DNA of 22,885 nt from CAVXAE01 sp044225565 (lineage in GTDB: Bacteria; Pseudomonadota; Gammaproteobacteria; Steroidobacterales; Steroidobacteraceae): contig JBGAIL010000068.1 of NCBI GenBank assembly GCA_044225565.1, positions 1 to 22,885 on the forward strand, read 5' to 3'. Each line of letters begins with the position of its first letter. Position 1 is the stretch's first letter. The notes under the pieces were generated by a model. It was not told the origin of the DNA. It ran no database searches and saw only the letters and a program-made list of their open reading frames with translations. A program made the translations under genes and the position numbers. Shown piece after piece: positions 6,391 to 14,775 of the stretch.

Positions 6391-8427
6391 ATGAAGCGCA
6401 TCCTTCCGGCATCGCTCGCAGTGCTTGCACTCACCACCACGGGGATGGCAACGGCCGAGCCCACGACGCTCGATGCCGAGCGCATGTGGGCGCTGCAACG
6501 CCTCGGCCCGCCCGCCATCTCGGCCGACGGGAAGCTCGCGGTGCTGCCGGTGACACGCTACGACCTCACGGAAAACAAGGGCTTGACCGATCTCTGGCTC
6601 GTCACGGTCGCGGGCGGGGAAGCGCGCCAGCTCACTTCCGACGATGCGCCGGATACGCAGCCCGTGTTCAGCCCGGACGGCCGGTCGATCGCCTTCGTCT
6701 CCCGGCGCGGCAGCGATCAGGCCGCGCAGATCTACGTCATCGCCGTCGACGGCGGCGAAGCCCGGCGTGTGACGAACGTACCCACCGGAGCGGACCTGCC
6801 GAAGTGGTTCCCGGACGGCCGACGCATCGCCTTCCAGAGCTCGGTGTGGAACGACCTGGTGCGCTGGGACGACCAGGCGAAGCGCCTGAAGGAGCGCGAG
6901 AGCTCGAAGATCAGTGCGAAGGTGTGGGACCAGGCGCCCATCGCCCACTGGGACCATTTCCTCGACGACCGCGAGCCGCACCTCTATTCCATCGACACGC
7001 AGGGGCGCGAGGAGCCGCTCGCCATCACTCGCGGCTCGGGCTATTCGCTGCCGAAGACCGAGTCGGACCGGTTCTCCTACGACATCTCGCCCGATGGCCT
7101 CGAAGTCGCGCTGGTCGCGGACGTGGATCGCAGTGGCGTGAGCCCCAACCTCGATGTGATCACACTACCCGCCTGCGGCTGCAAGCCTGCGAAGGACATC
7201 AGCAAGGACAATCCCGCGGACGACGACGACCCGCGCTACAGCCCGGACGGCCGCTACATCGCCTTCAGCCAGCAACGCATCGTCGGCTTCTACGCGGACC
7301 GCGCAAGGCTGATGCTGCACGAGCGCACAACGGGGCGAACGACTGCACTCACCGAAAACTGGGATCGCTCCGTCACCGAGCCCGAATGGATGCCGGGCAG
7401 CCGGGAGCTGCTCGCTTCCGTGGACGATGCCGCCACCCTGCGCGTGTATCGCTTCGCGGTGAACGGCTCAACGCCGCGCGCCGTCACGCGCTCACCGAGC
7501 TTCGGCTCGCTCGCTGTGGGACGAACGGGCCTGGTTGCGCTGCGCCAGAGCTTCTCCGAGCCGCCCACGCTCGTGCGGCTCGATGCCGCTTCCGGCAAGG
7601 ACACTGCCCTCACGCATTTCAACGACAGCCTCCTGGCCGGAACCGCACAAGGCAAGGTGCAGAGCGTCACTTACAAAGGCGGCGGCGGCGCGGACATCCA
7701 GATGTGGGTGATCTACCCGCCCGGCTTCGACCCGACGAAGCGCTACCCCGTGTACATGCTGCTGCACGGCGGCCCGCACAACGGCGTGGTGGACGCCACG
7801 CAGTGGCGCTGGAACGCGCAGGTGTTCGCGAGCTGGGGATACATCGTCACGTGGCACAACTTCCACGGCTCGAGCGGCTTCGGCCAGGCGTTCACCGACT
7901 CGATCAACCCGGACCTCGCGACACTCCCTTATGAAGACACGATCGCCGCCGCGCGCTGGCTCATGTCCCAGCCTTACGTGGATCGGGACCGCATGGCCGC
8001 GGGCGGCGGCAGCTACGGCGGCTATCTCGCCACGACGCTGCTCGGGCGCGAACATCCTTTCAAGACGATCGTCGCGCACGCCGCGGTCTACGACCAGTAC
8101 ACGCAGATCGCAGCGGATTATGGCGCCGAGAAGCCGCGTTTTGGCTATTTCTGGGAGCGGCCCGAGGAATTTGCGCGAATCTCTCCGCACACCTCGGCCG
8201 AGAATTTCCGCACGCCGACGCTCGTGATCCACGGCCAGCTGGACATGCGGGTGCCGGTGAATCATGGCATCGAGCTCTTCAACATCCTGCAGAGCCGGGG
8301 CGTGCCGAGCCGTCTCGTGTACTTCCCCGACGAGAACCACTGGGTGCTGAAGCCGCAGAACTCGCTGTTCTGGTATCGCACCGTGCGGGAATGGCTGGCA
8401 AAGTACGTTCCGCCCGGCGCGGGCTGA
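6391..8427 (+). CDS. secreted S9 family (prolyl oligopeptidase-type) serine peptidase
   Basis: A 678-residue exported peptidase. Residues 1-22 are a signal peptide (MKR followed by a hydrophobic stretch, likely cut after ATA). Residues about 35-410 form a WD40-like propeller with repeated SPDGR-x-IAF units (near 94-102, 140-148 and 284-292). The C-terminal catalytic domain carries the triad: Ser541 in GGGSYGGY, Asp618 in HGQLDMRV and His650 in DENHW. Family members cut short peptides or remove N-terminal residues, here probably in the periplasm or outside the cell. The start at 6391 is chosen for the signal peptide and the GAGAGG site. An upstream in-frame ATG at 6268 would destroy the signal sequence. 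It is the first gene of a three-gene operon, with the deacylase starting 13 bp after its stop. Confidence 0.93.
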   Translation: MKRILPASLAVLALTTTGMATAEPTTLDAERMWALQRLGPPAISADGKLAVLPVTRYDLTENKGLTDLWLVTVAGGEARQLTSDDAPDTQPVFSPDGRSIAFVSRRGSDQAAQIYVIAVDGGEARRVTNVPTGADLPKWFPDGRRIAFQSSVWNDLVRWDDQAKRLKERESSKISAKVWDQAPIAHWDHFLDDREPHLYSIDTQGREEPLAITRGSGYSLPKTESDRFSYDISPDGLEVALVADVDRSGVSPNLDVITLPACGCKPAKDISKDNPADDDDPRYSPDGRYIAFSQQRIVGFYADRARLMLHERTTGRTTALTENWDRSVTEPEWMPGSRELLASVDDAATLRVYRFAVNGSTPRAVTRSPSFGSLAVGRTGLVALRQSFSEPPTLVRLDAASGKDTALTHFNDSLLAGTAQGKVQSVTYKGGGGADIQMWVIYPPGFDPTKRYPVYMLLHGGPHNGVVDATQWRWNAQVFASWGYIVTWHNFHGSSGFGQAFTDSINPDLATLPYEDTIAAARWLMSQPYVDRDRMAAGGGSYGGYLATTLLGREHPFKTIVAHAAVYDQYTQIAADYGAEKPRFGYFWERPEEFARISPHTSAENFRTPTLVIHGQLDMRVPVNHGIELFNILQSRGVPSRLVYFPDENHWVLKPQNSLFWYRTVREWLAKYVPPGAG

Positions 8428-8440
8428 GAGGGAGAAGACC

Positions 8441-10210
8441 TTGCGAAGCACGCTTGTCGGCGGCGCAGCCGCCGTTTTTTGCGCCGCGTTGCTGATCACC
8501 GGCTGCGCACAGAAGAAAGAGGTCTCCGCGCCCGCGTATGACGTCGTGATCCGCGGCGGCACCGTCTACGACGGCAGCGGCGGCAAGCCCTTCGTCGGCG
8601 ACGTGGCCATCAAGTCGGATCGCGTCGCATACGTCGGTCCCAGGGCCGACGGCACCGGCAAGCAGGAGATCGACGCGAAAGGCCTGGCCGTCTCGCCGGG
8701 CTTCGTGAACATGCTGAGCTGGGCGGTGGAGACGCTGCTCGTCGACGGCCGCGCGCAGAGCGACGTGCGCCAGGGCGTCACGCTCGAGGTGTTCGGCGAA
8801 GGCAGCTCGATGGGCCCGCTCAGCGCGCAGATGAAGGAAGACCTGCTCAAGCGCCAGAGCGATCTCAAGTTCCCCGTCGACTGGACCACGCTCGGCGAGT
8901 ACCTCGAGGGGCTCGAGCGCAAGGGCGTCGCTCCGAACGTCGCTTCATTCCTGGGTGCTGGCACGCTGCGCGTCCACGTGCTCGGCGAGCGGGACGTGGA
9001 TCCAACGCCGGCTCAGCTCGAAGAGATGCGCGGGCTCGTGCGGCAAGGCATGGAAGAAGGTGCGCTCGGCATCGGCTCCTCGCTCATCTACGCACCGGAT
9101 ACTTACGCGGAGACGCCGGAGCTGGTGACTCTGATGCAGGAAGCGGGACGATGCGGTGGCATGTACATCACGCACATGCGCAGCGAGGCTCGCAAGCTCC
9201 TCGAAGCCATCGACGAGACCATCGACATCGCGAAGCAGTCGGGAGCGGCGGCGGAGATCTATCACCTGAAGGCCGCAGGCCAGTCGAACTGGGACAAGCT
9301 CGGGCCGGCCATCGAGAAGATCGAGGCGGCGCGCGCCGCCGGAGTGCCCCTCACGGCGGACATGTACACGTATCCCGCCGCGGCCACCGGGCTCGATGCC
9401 GCGATGCCCCCGTGGGTGCAGGATGGCGGACTCGAAGCCTGGATTCAGCGCCTGAAGGATCCGAAGATCCGCGCGCGCGTCATCAAGGAGATGCGCTCCA
9501 GCCAGACGAGCTGGGAGAACACGATGCGCGAGGCCGGTACGCCCGCCAACGTGCTGCTGGTCGGCTTCAAGACCGAGAAGCTGAAACCGCTCATCGGCAA
9601 GACGCTCGAGGAAGTGGCGAAGGAGCGCGGCGTGAGCGCCGAGGACGCGGCGATCGACCTGGTCATCGAGGACGGCACGCGCGTCGAGGTCGTGTACTTC
9701 CTGATGTCGGAAGAGAACGTGCGCCGCCAGGTCGCGCTGCCCTGGGTGAGCTTCGGCTCGGATGAAGGAGCCCCTTCGGCCGAAGGCGTTTTCCTGAAGT
9801 CCGGCGCGCACCCGCGCGCCTACGGCACGTTCGCGCGGCTGCTCGGCCGCTACGTTCGCGACGAAAAAGTGGTGCCGCTCGAGGAGGCGATCCGTCGCCT
9901 CACCTCGCTGCCGAGCACGAACCTGGGATTGAAAGAGCGTGGCCTGCTGCGCCAGGGCTACTTCGCCGACGTGGTCGTGTTCGATCCGGCGAAGATCCAG
10001 GACCACGCGACCTATAAAGAGCCGCACCAGTACGCCACCGGCGTCGCAGACGTGTTCGTGAACGGCACGCAGGTGCTCGCGAAGGGCGAGCCCACTGGCG
10101 CGCCCGCCGGCCGCTTCGTGCGCGGCCGCGGCTGGAAAGGCTGGCCCGATGGCGGTTGCCGCGCATCGAGCCGCGACTGGACCTGGAACCGAGGAACCCC
10201 GAACCCATGA
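8441..10210 (+). CDS. N-acyl-D-amino-acid deacylase family lipoprotein (amidohydrolase)
   Basis: A 589-residue amidohydrolase. The TTG start at 8441 is supported by AGGGAG upstream and a lipoprotein signal with the lipobox LITGC (Cys22), so it is membrane-anchored, probably in the periplasm. Residues 34-90 are typical of D-aminoacylases (DVVIRGGTVYDGSGGKP). At residues 86-94, where the family has a PGF-[IV]-D-x-H-x-H metal motif, this protein reads PGFVNMLSW, and the Cys of the GNCG motif is replaced in VFGEGSSMG (E120). Metal-site residues H245 (THMR), H275 (YHLK) and D441 (GSDEG) remain. It is either a one-metal variant or a subfamily with altered chemistry. The stop overlaps the ATG of the next gene (ATGA), which suggests translational coupling. 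Likely role: releasing D-amino acids from N-acylated or peptide substrates. Confidence 0.87.
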   Translation: MRSTLVGGAAAVFCAALLITGCAQKKEVSAPAYDVVIRGGTVYDGSGGKPFVGDVAIKSDRVAYVGPRADGTGKQEIDAKGLAVSPGFVNMLSWAVETLLVDGRAQSDVRQGVTLEVFGEGSSMGPLSAQMKEDLLKRQSDLKFPVDWTTLGEYLEGLERKGVAPNVASFLGAGTLRVHVLGERDVDPTPAQLEEMRGLVRQGMEEGALGIGSSLIYAPDTYAETPELVTLMQEAGRCGGMYITHMRSEARKLLEAIDETIDIAKQSGAAAEIYHLKAAGQSNWDKLGPAIEKIEAARAAGVPLTADMYTYPAAATGLDAAMPPWVQDGGLEAWIQRLKDPKIRARVIKEMRSSQTSWENTMREAGTPANVLLVGFKTEKLKPLIGKTLEEVAKERGVSAEDAAIDLVIEDGTRVEVVYFLMSEENVRRQVALPWVSFGSDEGAPSAEGVFLKSGAHPRAYGTFARLLGRYVRDEKVVPLEEAIRRLTSLPSTNLGLKERGLLRQGYFADVVVFDPAKIQDHATYKEPHQYATGVADVFVNGTQVLAKGEPTGAPAGRFVRGRGWKGWPDGGCRASSRDWTWNRGTPNP

Positions 10211-11606
10211 AGAAGCTGCTTTCTCTCTTCGCCGCGCTCATCGCGGCAGGCCCGCTGCACGCGGATGCGATCGACGACTACGTGAACCAGGAGATGGCGC
10301 GGCAGGGCGCACCCGGCATCGCCCTCGCGATCGTCGATCACGGTGAGCTGGTGCGCGCGCAAGGCTATGGCTTCGCGAATCTCGAGCACCGCGTGCCCGT
10401 GCATCCGGACACCATCTTCCAGTCGGGGTCCATCGGCAAGCAGTTCACCGCCACGGCGGTGATGCTGATGGTGGAGGACGGCAAGCTGAAGCTGGACGAG
10501 TCCATCCGCACCTACCTGCCCGAAGCACCGAAGACCTGGCAGCCGATCACCGTGCGGCACCTGCTCACGCACACCTCCGGCATCAACGGCGACCCGGGCT
10601 TCGACCTGCGGCGCGACTACACCGACGAGCAGCTGCTCAAGATCCTCTACGGCCTGAAGCTCGACTTCCCGGCAGGCCAGCGCTGGAGCTACAGCAACTC
10701 GGCCTACGCGCTGCTCGGCCTGCTGGTGAAGCGCGTCAGCGGCGAGTTCTACGGCGACGTGCTCGCGAAGCGCGTGTTCGGGCCGCTGCACATGCAGACG
10801 GCGCGCGTCATCAATGATCCCGCGACATCGTGATGAATCGCGCCGCGGGCTACGAAATCGACGATGAGGGCAAGATCCTCAACCAGGATTGGGTGGCCCC
10901 CACGGGCAACTCGACCGCCGATGGCTCGCTGTATCTCACCGTGCTCGACTACGCGAAGTGGGATGCGGGCCTGCGCGCCGGCCGCATCCTCAAGCCCGAA
11001 TCCTGGGCCGAGGTCTACAAGCCGGTGAAGCTCACCAGCGGCAAGACCTATCCGTACGGCTTCGGCTGGTCGCTCGAGCAGTTCGCCGGCCAGGAGGTGC
11101 ACCAGCACGGCGGCGCCTGGCAGGGCTTCCTCACCTTCTTCATACGCTACCTGGGCGAGGAAGTTTCGGTGATCGTGCTGACCAACAGCAACCACGCCGA
11201 TCCGGAGCGCATCGCCCGCGGCGTCGCGGGACTCTACGACGCGAAGCTCGTGCTGCCCAAGGCGTCCCCCATCGAGGACCGCAATCCGGCGGTGACGGAG
11301 CGCGTGAAGCGCCTGTTGCAGCAGCTGCCCACGCAGAAGCTCGATGCGCGCGAGTTCGCGAAATCCGCCCAGCAACACATCGATCGCGTGGCGGAATACT
11401 ACGGTGGGCGCGTGAAAGCGGTCGGCGGGCTGCAGGAGCTTCGCCTCTTCGAGACGGCGGAGCGCGGCGACGACCAGGTGTACCGTTATCGGGGCCGGTT
11501 CGAGAAAGGCATCCTGGAGATCGGCGCCACCGTCGATCCGGACGGCAAGTTCTCGAGTCTGACGGTGAAGCCCGAGACCGCCTGGGACTCGCCGCTTCAG
11601 CCGTAG
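10207..11606 (+). pseudogene. exported serine beta-lactamase-like hydrolase, split by a one-base frameshift
   Basis: Two abutting frames together make one class C beta-lactamase-fold hydrolase of about 466 residues. The first (10207-10833, 208 residues) has a signal peptide, the SxxK motif S75-I-G-K78, and YSN at 162-164. It ends prematurely after VINDPATS. The second (open from about 10821 to 11606) continues as RDIVMNRAAGYE and carries the third motif as HGGAW, then a C-terminal extension of about 120 residues. One extra C in the CCC at 10819-10821 would join them perfectly (GAT CCC CGC GAC). Either the gene is inactivated or the base is an assembly error. There is no slippery heptamer for programmed shifting. 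The intact protein would act on D-Ala-type peptides or esters in the periplasm. It is the third gene of the peptidase operon and overlaps the deacylase by four bases. Confidence 0.85.
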
Positions 11607-11614
11607 CGCTTCGG

Positions 11615-11645
11615 GATGTGCGGCGGAGCTGCTCCGCCGCACATC
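11615..11645. terminator. perfect 14-bp hairpin between convergent genes
   Basis: GATGTGCGGCGGAG and CTCCGCCGCACATC are exact inverted repeats with a CTG loop. The structure begins nine bases after the serine hydrolase stop codon, and its far arm runs into the stop codon of the TonB receptor. It can therefore end transcription from both sides. No T-run follows on either strand. Confidence 0.8.
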
Positions 11646-13998
11646 AGGGCAGCTGCCAGGTGGCGCCCACCAGTACGATGCGCGGCAGCCAGCTGGACAG
11701 CTCCCGCGTGAGGCCGAGGTTGCCCGTCGCGCCGCTCACGCGATAGTCCGCACAGCAGGGATTGCCGTGGTTCGCGACGTTGTCCACTTCCAGGAAGAGC
11801 TGCAGGGTGCCCGCCGATATCGGCCGTGACCACGTGCCCCGCAGGTCGATCGACAGATAGTCTCCCCAGCGATCCGAATTGCGCGGCGCCAGCGCTATCT
11901 CCTCCGCGGAGAGCAGATTCAGCTGATTGCGCCGCCAGCCACTGTGCCACATGGCGTTCGCGGAGAGGCCCCAGTACCCGTGTGTCCAGTTGAGCCCGGC
12001 GACGAGGGCGTGCTTCTGATCCCAGGTGCGAGGCACGCGGACCGCGCCGAACTCATCCTGAACCTGCGAACGGCTGTAGCTCGCCCAGGCGAGCCACGCG
12101 GGCGGAAGCTCCCATCGCAGGCTCATCTCCGCGCCGTAGGCGTGAGAGCGATCGGGATCGATGCGCACACGATCCACCGCCAGCTCGGGCAGCAACGCAA
12201 ACGGATCGAGCAGGTTCTCGTAGTCGGGCGCGGGTGTCGTCACGCGCTTGTCGTATGCCTCGAGCCTCACGAGCACGTTCGGCGTCGGGCGGCGCTCCAG
12301 GCTCGCGACGATCTGCGAGGACCGCTGCGCCGGATGGAAGCCCGGATCGCCGTCCTGCACGGCCAGCTCGTCGGGCCGCTCGGTCTGCGAGAAGCGGCCC
12401 CAGCTCAGTCGCAGCGTGGTCGCCGGATCCCGCTGGAACCGGATGCTGATCCGCGGCGAAAGCTGGTTCGCGTCGAATGCGGCACCGAAGCGCTGGCCGT
12501 CCCAGCGCGCGCCGACGTCCAGCAGCACTCTCGGCGTGATGCCGAAGAGCATGGACGCATGAGCCGCGAAGGCCTCGCCGTCGATGCCGAAGTCGCTGTA
12601 GCGGCTCAGCGCCTCTGGCTTGCCGAAGGCCTGCGCGAGCGCGGGATCGAACGACAGCTCGCTGCCGTACTCGTAGTGCGCGAGATAGTCGTACCACTCG
12701 AGGCCCGCCGTCAGGCTCAAACGATCGTTGCGGCGCCATGAGCCTTCCAGGCGTGCCGTGGTCGTGTCGGATGTGCGCCGGTCGTTGACGAAACCGGTGG
12801 CGCTGCCCACGCGCTCCACCGAACCGTTGCGCCACGTATGCCGCTCGGTGTGCGACACCGTAGCGGAAAGCTCCCGACCTTCGTCGTCGGGATCCAGGCG
12901 CCAGTTGATCCAGCCGGTGGAATCGCGATAGCCGATCTCGGCATGCTCGTCGTCCACTTCCGCCCGCAGCCCGTCGTCGAGCAGCAGCCAGCCGACGGCC
13001 ACCGAGGAGCGGCCTTCCGGATGGAACTCGACCCGACCGAGCGCGTCGATGAAATCCGGACGCGCTTCGTCGCGATCCAGCGCCTCCGCCAGCAGATCGA
13101 GGTTGCCGCGCCGCACGCTCACCAGCCATTCCAGGGGCTGCGACTTCATCCGCCCCTGCGACAGCGCGTGGGTATACAGCAAGCTCGCCCCGATGGCGTT
13201 GTAACGCTCGCCCCCCCACTCGCGCGGCTTGATGTCGAGCACCCCCGACATGCGGTTGCCATAGCGCGCCGGAAACACTCCGCTGTAGAAATCCGCGGTG
13301 GAGATGCTCTGTGGCTCCAGGATGCCGAGCAGGCCCTGCACGTCCTTGAAGTGGAACGGTTCATAGAGCGGCGCGCCGTCGAAGTACACGGCAAGCTCGT
13401 TCTCGCGGCCGCCTCGCACGTGCGTCCGGCCCGACAGGGCGTTGGAGGCCGTGCCCGGGAGGTAACGGGTCACGCGCATCACGTCCTCCTCGATGCCAGG
13501 CAGCGCATCGAGCTCGTCGCGTGTGAACTGCACGCCCTGATCGGACTTTCGCGCCTCGATGGCATAGCGGCTGGCGTACACACTGACGGTGTCGACGCTC
13601 TCCCCTTCGGGGTCGGGCGGCGGCAGCGGAACCGTTGCGGTGGAATCCGGCTCGTCACGACGTCTCACGACGGAGTAGAGGCCGGGGTGGATCGCCTCGA
13701 GCGTCAACCCGTAGGGCGCAAGAACGCGTCGCGCGATCTCTTCCGGCGCGCCTTCGCCAGGATCGGCCATCACAACGAGCTGCGGCTCGATGAGGGCGGA
13801 GCTGAAGATCACCCTCAGTCCACGAGCACCCAGCGCCTCGAGCGCTTGGGCCAGTGGCTGTCCGACGCGCACGGCCGAGCCGGCATGCTCCGCGGCACCG
13901 ACAGACTCCGTCGCACCGACGAGCTCGCCCGCACTGGCCGCTGCTGCGAGCAGCGCGAGCGCATTGATTAGCGCCTTGCGCCGGAAGCTGCCGCACAT
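11644..13998 (-). CDS. TonB-dependent receptor with N-terminal STN signalling domain
   Basis: A 784-residue outer-membrane receptor. Residues 1-36 include a signal peptide (ALINALALLAAAASA). Residues 43-113 form an STN domain (QPLAQALEALGARGLRVIF up to YSVVRR), the part that contacts an anti-sigma factor. A Pro-rich linker (123-131) leads to a TonB box-like DTVSV at 136-140. The plug covers about 145-258 (THVRGGREN, YFDGAPLYEP, ARYGNRMSGVLDI). The rest is beta-barrel. The last residues are TWQLP, so the usual terminal aromatic is missing. The substrate is not evident; nothing marks it as a siderophore receptor. It diverges from an ECF sigma and FecR pair and converges on the peptidase operon, so peptide-related uptake is a fair guess. 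The ATG at 13998 lacks a ribosome site. Confidence 0.92.
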   Translation of the reverse strand: MCGSFRRKALINALALLAAAASAGELVGATESVGAAEHAGSAVRVGQPLAQALEALGARGLRVIFSSALIEPQLVVMADPGEGAPEEIARRVLAPYGLTLEAIHPGLYSVVRRRDEPDSTATVPLPPPDPEGESVDTVSVYASRYAIEARKSDQGVQFTRDELDALPGIEEDVMRVTRYLPGTASNALSGRTHVRGGRENELAVYFDGAPLYEPFHFKDVQGLLGILEPQSISTADFYSGVFPARYGNRMSGVLDIKPREWGGERYNAIGASLLYTHALSQGRMKSQPLEWLVSVRRGNLDLLAEALDRDEARPDFIDALGRVEFHPEGRSSVAVGWLLLDDGLRAEVDDEHAEIGYRDSTGWINWRLDPDDEGRELSATVSHTERHTWRNGSVERVGSATGFVNDRRTSDTTTARLEGSWRRNDRLSLTAGLEWYDYLAHYEYGSELSFDPALAQAFGKPEALSRYSDFGIDGEAFAAHASMLFGITPRVLLDVGARWDGQRFGAAFDANQLSPRISIRFQRDPATTLRLSWGRFSQTERPDELAVQDGDPGFHPAQRSSQIVASLERRPTPNVLVRLEAYDKRVTTPAPDYENLLDPFALLPELAVDRVRIDPDRSHAYGAEMSLRWELPPAWLAWASYSRSQVQDEFGAVRVPRTWDQKHALVAGLNWTHGYWGLSANAMWHSGWRRNQLNLLSAEEIALAPRNSDRWGDYLSIDLRGTWSRPISAGTLQLFLEVDNVANHGNPCCADYRVSGATGNLGLTRELSSWLPRIVLVGATWQLP

Positions 13999-14004
13999 GT
14001 GCGG
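13991..14004. promoter_or_regulatory. 14-bp palindrome over the TonB receptor start codon
   Basis: CCGCACATGTGCGG is a perfect palindrome centred on the receptor's ATG. It could be an operator or a hairpin that hides the start codon in RNA. Chance is also possible in GC-rich DNA, because half of it encodes the first residues of the receptor. Confidence 0.3.
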
Positions 14005-14005
14005 G

Positions 14006-14011
14006 ATGCTA
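14006..14011 (-). promoter_or_regulatory. -10-like TAGCAT seven bases before the TonB receptor start
   Basis: On the minus strand TAGCAT matches four of six bases of the sigma-70 -10 consensus. It lies seven bases before the ATG, the distance expected if transcription starts at the start codon itself (a leaderless mRNA). The absence of a ribosome site fits this. No clear -35 element is visible, so an ECF-type promoter could also apply. Confidence 0.25.
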
Positions 14012-14183
14012 GCACGCGCTCGGGAGCCCGCTGGCTGCCGCCCGGCTCGTATTGCGTCGCGACGTTGCGTTACCCTCCCGCCGGGACGCGACTGATTCCG
14101 GCCTCCGGCATCGTCCTACTGGAACTTGAAGGCTATGGATCTGGATCGCACCGTGGCGGAATGAGACCGAGCTGATCCGGCGC
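14012..14183. promoter_or_regulatory. divergent intergenic region, TonB receptor / ECF sigma
   Basis: About 170 bp lie between the two divergent transcripts. GGAACTT at 14121-14127 resembles an ECF (RpoE-type) -35 element reading towards the sigma gene, but no matching -10 element is found 16-17 bases downstream. An ATG at 14135 opens a nine-codon frame ending at 14164. It may be the displaced true start of the sigma gene (see findings). Nothing else is recognised. Confidence 0.3.
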
Positions 14184-14765
14184 ATGCTGGCGGGCGAGGA
14201 GCGCGCATTCGATGCGTTCTTCGAAAGCCACTTCCCCCGCCTGTATCGTTTTGCGCTGCCGCGCCTGGGCGGGGACGTCGAAGCCGCCCGCGAGGTGGTG
14301 CAGGCCAGCCTGGGCAAGGCCATGCGCAAGCTCGCGACGTTCCGCGGCGAAGCGGCTCTCTTCACCTGGCTGTGCCAGATCTGCCGCCGCGAGATCGCCG
14401 ATCACCTCCGTGCGAATCAGCGCCACGCCGAGCGCATCGTCCTGATGGACGACCGGCCGGAGCTGCGTGCCGCCATCGAAGCGCTCGAAGCGCCCGACGA
14501 GTACGATCTGCTGAAGACCTGCGCGCGCCAGGAGACGGGGCGGCTGATCCAGTCGGTGCTGGACCGCCTGCCCGCCCGCTACGGCGACGCGCTGGAATGG
14601 AAATACGTGGAGGGACGTTCCGTCGAGGAGATCGGGACGAGACTGGGGATAGGACACACCGCCGCGCAATCCCTGCTCGCGCGCGCGCGGATCGCGTTTC
14701 GTGAAGCGCTCGAGCAGGTCTTCGGCGCGGCCGCCGAGGACATCGCGACGGCCCTCGAGTCGTGA
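14184..14765 (+). CDS. ECF-family RNA polymerase sigma factor (FecI-like)
   Basis: A 193-residue protein from the ATG at 14184. Residues about 7-80 are sigma region 2 (AFDAFFESHFPRLYRFALPR, with LFTWLCQICRREIADHLR). Residues about 125-175 are region 4 (LPARYGDALEWKYVEGRS, VEEIGTRLGIGHTAAQSLLA), the -35-binding helix-turn-helix. The partner anti-sigma gene starts ten bases after its stop, and the receptor with an STN domain is divergent. This is the usual layout of receptor-anti-sigma-sigma signalling. The start is doubtful: the frame is open upstream to 14130 and encodes ETELIRR, typical of the family's N-terminus, but has no ATG, GTG or TTG there. The nearest upstream ATG (14135) is in another frame. 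Confidence 0.88.
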   Translation: MLAGEERAFDAFFESHFPRLYRFALPRLGGDVEAAREVVQASLGKAMRKLATFRGEAALFTWLCQICRREIADHLRANQRHAERIVLMDDRPELRAAIEALEAPDEYDLLKTCARQETGRLIQSVLDRLPARYGDALEWKYVEGRSVEEIGTRLGIGHTAAQSLLARARIAFREALEQVFGAAAEDIATALES

Positions 14766-14775
14766 AGGAGACATC

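Noticed and set aside
6270..6518. N-terminal extension of the VOC protein
   Set aside because: It would overlap the S9 peptidase signal-peptide region and has no VOC similarity. The start at 6269 has a ribosome site and sits just before the domain.
10816..10833. Programmed -1 frameshifting in the serine hydrolase
   Set aside because: No slippery heptamer or convincing downstream pseudoknot is seen at the junction. A lost base in a C run is simpler.
12838..13971. Long plus-strand frame opposite the TonB receptor
   Set aside because: Antisense shadow in GC-rich DNA. The minus strand shows STN, plug and barrel features.
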